This document shows, one piece after another, positions 8,257 to 11,844 of a DNA stretch of 11,844 nt. Source of the DNA: a bacterium (lineage in GTDB: Bacteria; Fidelibacterota; UBA2242); NCBI GenBank assembly GCA_018895675.1, contig JAHIOG010000378.1:1-11844 (forward strand). The letters are read 5' to 3'. How positions within the stretch are numbered: the first letter of the stretch is position 1; each line of letters starts with the position of its first letter. The notes beneath the pieces are model-generated. The model was not told the DNA's origin. It did not search any database and was given only the letters and a program-made list of their open reading frames with translations. The position numbers were made by a program, and so were the translations under genes.

Positions 8257-9407
8257 AACAACACTATGGCTTTTTCATTTTCCTGAATTATATATTCATC
8301 AGCGGGGTTCAAATTGACAATGACTTTATTCTCCTCTCCGAGAGTCTTTCCGGCTTCCTTTATTTTGCGCTCAATGAATGCATCCAGATGACTGGAGTCC
8401 GAAGAGAGAAAATCGGAGACCCCGATGGATTCTACTTCCGATACAACTCCCAACACCATCATTCGATGCTGATTTTTATAGAATTGAGTTAATTCCAGAA
8501 ACGATTTTCCCTTCAGTCGTGAAGGAATATTAACCGTCGAAATCCGGTGTTCGCTTTTAGCGCTGAATAATTTGGAGACGACATTCGATAATCCCGGTTC
8601 AATAATATCTCCCGCCAACAGAAAATCCACATACTGATCACTGACGAATACTTCATCGGCTTTGGCACGCTTAACGTGAATCTCATTTTCCGGCGTCATG
8701 ATAAATGCAATAACTTTTTTCTTTGGATAGGTCGATTTGATATTCAGCGTCGCCAGCAGTGTTTTTTCATCGGCTACGAGGGGGTCAAATTGATGTAAAT
8801 TCGGCAACAGAATGATTGTTTTAGCAACCTTAATATTAGCGCGTTCCAATGGCGCATTCCGGGTGTAATCTCCACGAATGAATTTAACTTTGTTTTTACG
8901 AAAGCGATCCAGAACAGTGTTAATCTCATCTTCAGGCAGTTCATTTACCAGTATAATTTTCGGGGCTTTCTGCTTTGCCAGAGTATAAAATGTTTCAATA
9001 ATTGATTCCGCCCGGTTATTCCAGCCGCAAATAATAATATGATCTTCATAATTTATAGATTCCAATCCCTGATCCTCCCTGATTTTTTTAGCCACAAAAA
9101 TTGATGAGATTGTTGCGGTAATTAATGAAACGAGAGTGACGCCCGAAATCATTACAAATATTCCGACAATTCTGCCGCCTATAGTTATCGGACGAATATC
9201 TCCATAACCAACTGTAAACACGGTAACTAACGCCCACCAGACCGAATCCCACAAGCCCCTGTATTCGCCGGGATTCCGGATTCCTTCAAAATGCAGCACC
9301 GATACAGCGGCGATCACCGTCAGAAGGGTAAGCGCCAGAAAAATTCTGACAATGGCTTTACCGAAAATGGATTTTAAGGTTTCAATTAATCCCAAACTGT
9401 TTTTCAA
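8253..9407 (-). CDS. Two-transmembrane K+ channel with RCK (TrkA-N/TrkA-C) domain
   Basis: The 384-residue protein is an inner-membrane potassium channel subunit of the MthK/Kch-like kind. A first membrane helix spans about 19-40. A pore helix with LWDSVWWALVTVF comes next, then the K+ selectivity filter TVGYGD at 65-70 and a second membrane helix at about 78-105. There is no voltage-sensor segment. The cytoplasmic RCK N-lobe starts at DHIIICGWN (122-130), has IILVNE at 151-156 and RGDYTRNAPLERANI at 178-192, and ends near 265. The C-lobe (about 285-384) has NPADEYIIQENEKAIVLL at its end. It includes an unusual loop at about 324-360. Channels of this type assemble as tetramers with an RCK ring that gates on ligands such as Ca2+ or nucleotides. 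The start is TTG. An in-frame TGA lies five codons upstream, so the frame cannot extend. A GGAGG site sits only one base before the TTG, so the true start is slightly uncertain. It is the first gene of the five-gene block and overlaps the sensor gene by 4 bases. Confidence 0.93.
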   Translation of the reverse strand: MKNSLGLIETLKSIFGKAIVRIFLALTLLTVIAAVSVLHFEGIRNPGEYRGLWDSVWWALVTVFTVGYGDIRPITIGGRIVGIFVMISGVTLVSLITATISSIFVAKKIREDQGLESINYEDHIIICGWNNRAESIIETFYTLAKQKAPKIILVNELPEDEINTVLDRFRKNKVKFIRGDYTRNAPLERANIKVAKTIILLPNLHQFDPLVADEKTLLATLNIKSTYPKKKVIAFIMTPENEIHVKRAKADEVFVSDQYVDFLLAGDIIEPGLSNVVSKLFSAKSEHRISTVNIPSRLKGKSFLELTQFYKNQHRMMVLGVVSEVESIGVSDFLSSDSSHLDAFIERKIKEAGKTLGEENKVIVNLNPADEYIIQENEKAIVLL

Positions 9408-9436
9408 TCCTCCAGGTAGTCAATAATACAGGAATG

Positions 9437-9465
9437 ATTTTACTTAAAAAGCATATTAAAGTCAA
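9437..9465 (-). promoter_or_regulatory. Sigma70-like promoter of the channel-valS-recG block
   Basis: On the minus strand, TTGACT (9465-9460), a 17-base spacer and TAAAAT (9442-9437). Each hexamer matches five of six consensus bases. The expected transcript start near 9430 gives a leader of about 20 bases before the TTG at 9407. The genes from here to recG are separated by no more than 43 bases, so this promoter may serve them all. Confidence 0.6.
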
Positions 9466-9503
9466 CTCCGACGAAAATCAATTATATACATAAAAGAGTA
9501 CAA

Positions 9504-9523
9504 CAAAAACTGGCGCCATTTTG
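9504..9523. terminator. Weak candidate terminator after plsC
   Basis: A palindrome TGGCGCCA at 9511-9518 is flanked by CAAAA on the left and TTTTG on the right. On the minus strand it lies about 30 bases after the plsC stop codon and is followed by TTTTTGTT. The stem is bulged and the palindrome has no natural loop, so the call is weak. A role for either strand is possible. Confidence 0.25.
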
Positions 9524-9553
9524 AAAAATTTTATCCCTCTTAAAATGTATTGA

Positions 9554-10336
9554 TTATTTACATGGATATGATGATGAAATTGTCTTTTTGACCACATCTA
9601 TAATTTCGTTGTCTGCCGTCGTAAGTAATTTTTTGTTATCTATCGGCGGATGAATCACTATTCCCAATTTTCCTTTTGGTACAATAGTAAACCTGGTTTT
9701 AGGCTTCAAAGAATAAAATCCAATCAGTGTAACGGGTAATATATCCAGATGTGTCGCTCGTAAAATGTGAATAAAACCCTTCTTGAACGTTCCCAATTGC
9801 CCATTTACAGTACGCGTTCCCTCCGGAAAAATGGCTACTGTTATTCCATCTTTCGCCTTGGCAATTGCCTGCTTGATCGACTGCCATGACCGTCCGGGTT
9901 TTTCCGGTTCAATCGGAATATAATCGTTCATCTTCAGCAGCCGGCCAAATCCGGGAATACGTACAAGATATTCTCTGCCGATCCACGACACTCTAGGAAC
10001 GACACTCATAATAGCCGGTATGTCATAGATACTGGAATGATTTGCAACAAGTATATATTTTTTTAACCGGTCGTAATTTTCTTTACCCTCGATATGGACT
10101 CGTTTTCCCATTAAAAAGAACAATCCCCTTGCCCAGATCAAATTACAAAACCGGTTGATCGACATCAATCTTAAATAACTGACGCCAATTCCAATTAATA
10201 CTATTATCGCCGTGAAGGCAGACTGCAAGGCATAGACACAAAAAGTATAAATAACAATAATCGGATGGAATTTACTGTGTATATTTAAGTGAGGAAACAT
10301 AGGTGACATTCTAAGAATAAAACCCGCAAATTTCAA
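9554..10336 (-). CDS. plsC: 1-acyl-sn-glycerol-3-phosphate acyltransferase (PlsC-like)
   Basis: The product should acylate position 2 of lysophosphatidic acid to give phosphatidic acid at the inner face of the membrane, the second step of phospholipid synthesis. The catalytic NHSSIYD (NHX4D) is at 99-105. The substrate-binding block FPEGTRT is at 170-176 and FKKGFIHI at 184-191. ILPVTLIG at 199-206 is the usual fourth block. A hydrophobic N-terminal anchor spans about 25-57. All catalytic residues are present. The longest frame is 260 residues from a TTG at 10336-10334, but no ribosome site is seen there. ATG codons at 10309 (residue 10) and 10300 (residue 13) are equally possible starts and leave all motifs intact. 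It is transcribed away from the plsY-like gene and towards the channel gene, 146 bases before it. Membership in the PlsC acyltransferase family is firm; the exact acceptor lipid is inferred. Confidence 0.88.
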   Translation of the reverse strand: MKFAGFILRMSPMFPHLNIHSKFHPIIVIYTFCVYALQSAFTAIIVLIGIGVSYLRLMSINRFCNLIWARGLFFLMGKRVHIEGKENYDRLKKYILVANHSSIYDIPAIMSVVPRVSWIGREYLVRIPGFGRLLKMNDYIPIEPEKPGRSWQSIKQAIAKAKDGITVAIFPEGTRTVNGQLGTFKKGFIHILRATHLDILPVTLIGFYSLKPKTRFTIVPKGKLGIVIHPPIDNKKLLTTADNEIIDVVKKTISSSYPCK

Positions 10337-10366
10337 TAAGAAAATTTTGTCTGAAGTTACACCGAA

Positions 10367-10396
10367 ATTTTAGTGCTGTACCTAATATTATGTCGA
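10367..10396 (-). promoter_or_regulatory. Candidate sigma70-like promoter of plsC
   Basis: On the minus strand, TCGACA (10396-10391), an 18-base spacer and TAAAAT (10372-10367). Each hexamer matches five of six consensus bases. A transcript start near 10360 would give a leader of about 24 bases to the TTG or about 50 bases to the first ATG. Confidence 0.45.
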
Positions 10397-10405
10397 GATG
10401 ATATA

Positions 10406-10455
10406 ACCTCCCCTTTCATCCCCTTCCGGCAGCTGCCGGAGGAAAGAGGGGAGGT
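10406..10455. repeat. Long GC-rich imperfect palindrome
   Basis: The outer arms are ACCTCCCC (10406-10413) and GGGGAGGT (10448-10455). The centre is a perfect 16-base palindrome, TCCGGCAG/CTGCCGGA (10425-10440). Between arm and centre, CTTTC faces GAAAG with a few extra bases. It sits 10 bases beyond the candidate plsC -35 box and about 200 bases before the plsY promoter. It has the shape of a dispersed intergenic repeat or small palindromic element and stands out against AT-rich surroundings. No T tract marks it as an intrinsic terminator. Confidence 0.65.
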
Positions 10456-10657
10456 CAATTGGAATCTTCAGGAAACAAGGCTTTTTCTGTCTCAACTTTC
10501 CTAAATTACTGTTCCACTTGTCATTGTGTTTTATCATCTTAAAATACAAAATATTGCACTATAAGGGATTTCCAATTTCGGGGGAAATTCAGTAATATAT
10601 TATCCGGAATATTCTGCATTCAGCCATACAAAAATATCAAACAGTGAAACATTCCGG

Positions 10658-10686
10658 TTGTTACTCAATAAAAAATTTTGTACAAT
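10658..10686 (+). promoter_or_regulatory. Candidate sigma70-like promoter of the plsY-like gene
   Basis: TTGTTA (10658-10663, four of six matches), a 17-base spacer and TACAAT (10681-10686, five of six). The predicted transcript start near 10693 leaves a very short leader of about 15 bases before ATG at 10708, in line with the lack of a visible ribosome site. Confidence 0.5.
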
Positions 10687-10707
10687 TCAGACCAAAATAA
10701 ATAATAT

Positions 10708-11289
10708 ATGACTTATCAGTGGATTTTATGTTGTTTGATCGGATACCTTTTAGGGGCTATCCCAACCGGACATCTCATTACCCGACTACTTACCGGTATT
10801 AAAATTTATGAATTCGGGAGTAGTCACACAGGCGCTACAAATGTGAAACGGGCAGCCGGATTAAAAGCGGCTGTCGCTACGGCTATTCTGGATGTTCTTT
10901 GGGGTACAGCCAGTGTTTTAATTGCCCATATGATAACAGACAACCTGTGGATCGCCGCCGGCGCCGGAGCAGCTGCGATTATTGGACATAACTGGTCGAT
11001 TTATATCCGTTTTAAGGGAGGAATCGGACTCTCCACGCTCTTTGGTTCGCTGGTCTATTTTCAACCTTTGACTGTAACCGGCTCGGCGCTTATACTAATA
11101 ATTCTCCGTCAAATGCTGGTCAAAGGGGTACGTCTCCATCGCGCCCGGGTGACAATTTTCGGGATGATACTTTTCCCCTTTGTGCTTCGATTACTGGGTC
11201 TGCCCCGGGAAGGCATACTGCTAAGCATTCCAGGAGTATTGGCTGTCATTCTGAAAACTATCCCTGACTGGAATCGAAAATACGAATAA
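10708..11289 (+). CDS. plsY: Divergent glycerol-3-phosphate acyltransferase, PlsY family
   Basis: PlsY proteins are membrane enzymes that move an acyl group from acyl-phosphate to position 1 of glycerol-3-phosphate, the first step of phospholipid synthesis. The 193-residue length, strongly hydrophobic segments and overall motif layout fit: YLLGAIPTGHLI at 13-24, FGSSHTGATNVKR at 36-48 and GHNWSIYIRFKGGIGLST at 93-110. Several consensus positions differ. GSGNIGATN is GSSHTGATN, KGGKG is KGGIG (isoleucine at 106), and the C-terminal HRxNIxR motif is not recognisable; the end reads KTIPDWNRKYE. It may therefore be a distinct subfamily or a paralogue with altered activity. The ATG is the natural family N-terminus, but no ribosome site is seen. 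Its neighbour on the opposite strand is PlsC-like, which would carry out the next reaction. Family membership is clear from motif order; canonical activity is unproven. Confidence 0.82.
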   Translation: MTYQWILCCLIGYLLGAIPTGHLITRLLTGIKIYEFGSSHTGATNVKRAAGLKAAVATAILDVLWGTASVLIAHMITDNLWIAAGAGAAAIIGHNWSIYIRFKGGIGLSTLFGSLVYFQPLTVTGSALILIILRQMLVKGVRLHRARVTIFGMILFPFVLRLLGLPREGILLSIPGVLAVILKTIPDWNRKYE

Positions 11290-11319
11290 ACCTGATATTT
11301 CAATCTCCGAAAAATATTC

Positions 11320-11342
11320 AATCCTAATATTATCATAGGATT
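11320..11342 (+). terminator. Possible hairpin terminator after the plsY-like gene
   Basis: AATCCTA (11320-11326), a 9-base loop and TAGGATT (11336-11342) form a perfect 7-pair stem 30 bases after the stop codon. The stem is AT-rich and no T tract follows, so it may only be part of the repeat field that starts here. Confidence 0.25.
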
Positions 11343-11448
11343 ATCACCCTGATTCACTTGTCCGGCATTTCGACGGATCGGGGTGGATCTTAATCTCATC
11401 ACATCCCTTATAACGTACTTTTCCCTCAAGGATGACAAGTAAGGAGAA

Positions 11449-11640
11449 GGATGACAACCAAACGTGTCATTCCCTCGAAGAGGTCTCTTTGAGATTGAGG
11501 AGCCTGCGACGAAGAATCGGGTAAGTGAAGCGCATTGGGTTGACAAGATTCTTTCCCACCAGGGGGACCCCGACGAGTCGGGGCACTCCTTCTCACTACG
11601 AATGTAAGATACGATTCAATTTGAGTATTATCACACTGCC
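11449..11640. repeat. Complex intergenic repeat module, copy 1
   Basis: It opens with GGATGACA and, after a short gap, the inverted TGTCATTCC (11465-11473). It then holds GAAGAATC (11511-11518) facing GATTCTT (11547-11553) and a perfect hairpin CCCCGAC/GTCGGGG (11568-11583). It ends with a 53-base segment (11588-11640) that recurs in copy 2. The order of parts is the same in copy 2, about 210 bases later. No transposase is present. Confidence 0.6.
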
Positions 11641-11658
11641 ATAGTATCCTGGGGTTCA

Positions 11659-11844
11659 GAATGACATAAGTAAACGTGTCTTTCTGAGGGACAGACGCGC
11701 GGAAGGTTATGCATTTCGCAAATGGTTGAGTCCCGAAGAATCTGCGATGGTGCGGAGTGATTGTGCATTGAGATTCGAAGATTCTTCACCCCTTCTCACT
11801 CCGATTATAAAATACGATGCAATTTTGAACATTATCACACTGAC
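11659..11844. repeat. Complex intergenic repeat module, copy 2 (runs to the window edge)
   Basis: GAATGACA (11659-11666) faces TGTCTTTCTGAG (11677-11688); the arms match at 10 of 12 positions when extended to 11655. GAAGAATC (11735-11742) faces a perfect GATTCTTC (11780-11787). The last 54 bases (11791-11844) match 11588-11640 at 45 of 54 aligned positions with one gap. The copper-bottomed part of the call is this end segment; the inner part is aligned only by landmarks. The CCCCGAC hairpin of copy 1 is absent here. Confidence 0.6.

Larger units (their letters stand above)
10337..10707. other. Divergent intergenic region between plsC and plsY-like genes
   Basis: I see no gene in these 371 bases. 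They hold a candidate promoter for each divergent gene and the long GC-rich palindrome at 10406-10455. A small hairpin is at 10574-10589 (AATTTC, GGGG, GAAATT). CCGGAAT at 10604-10610 pairs with ATTCCGG at 10651-10657, directly against the plsY -35 box. The rest is AT-rich. Confidence 0.7.
11290..11844. other. Gene-free repeat-rich region
   Basis: I see no credible gene in these 555 bases. A minus-strand open frame at 11109-11546 overlaps plsY and crosses the repeats, so it is not credible. The region is composed of degenerate repeat modules, with short hairpins at 11320-11342 and 11568-11583. AAGGATGACAA occurs twice, at 11428-11438 and 11447-11457. The motif ATTATCAC(A/C)CTG recurs at 11340, 11627 and 11831, and the region continues beyond the window. 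Confidence 0.75.

Noticed and set aside
9699..9887. Minus-strand open frame of 62 codons
   Set aside because: It lies in another frame inside the plsC gene, which has all catalytic motifs in its own frame.
11109..11546. Minus-strand open frame of 145 codons
   Set aside because: It overlaps the plsY-like gene antisense and then crosses repeat sequence; its composition is basic and low in pattern, with no recognisable domain.
11568..11583. GC-rich hairpin as an intrinsic terminator
   Set aside because: No T tract follows on either strand and no gene ends nearby; it is better explained as part of the repeat module.
11428..11844. CRISPR array
   Set aside because: The repeats are long, diverged, about 210 bases apart and carry nested inverted repeats; there are no short regular repeats with unique spacers.

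Overview
The window reads as a bacterial chromosome segment of moderate, slightly AT-rich composition. It uses the standard bacterial code, Shine-Dalgarno sites of the GAGG type and frequent TTG starts. The taxon cannot be fixed from this sequence. An exported DUF4139 protein and the mix of genes fit an uncultured diderm lineage, but that is inference.

From left to right: bases 1-1358 (minus strand) hold a beta-type DNA methyltransferase that runs off the left edge. It uses AGA-rich arginine codons unlike its neighbours and looks like part of a restriction-modification or defence locus. Bases 1516-9407 (minus strand) form a tightly packed five-gene block. In transcription order it is a two-helix K+ channel with an RCK domain, a free-standing cyclic-nucleotide-binding protein overlapping it by ATGA, valS, an exported DUF4139 protein, and recG. 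A strong sigma70-like promoter lies just upstream (9437-9465). The first two genes look like one channel whose nucleotide sensor is encoded as a separate polypeptide; valS and recG are housekeeping genes carried in the same block.

Bases 9554-11289 hold two glycerophospholipid acyltransferases transcribed away from each other: plsC-like (minus) and a divergent plsY-like gene (plus). A 371-base gap separates them, with one candidate promoter for each and a 50-base GC-rich palindrome. If both are active they would catalyse the two successive acylations from glycerol-3-phosphate to phosphatidic acid. The PlsY-like protein departs from the family consensus in its motifs.

Bases 11290-11844 carry no credible gene. 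They hold at least two degenerate tandem copies, about 210 bases apart, of a complex repeat with internal inverted repeats, plus traces of a third. No tRNA, rRNA, CRISPR array, transposase or prophage gene was seen. The most interesting items are the split channel/sensor pair, the non-canonical PlsY, the repeat field and the methyltransferase locus at the left edge.
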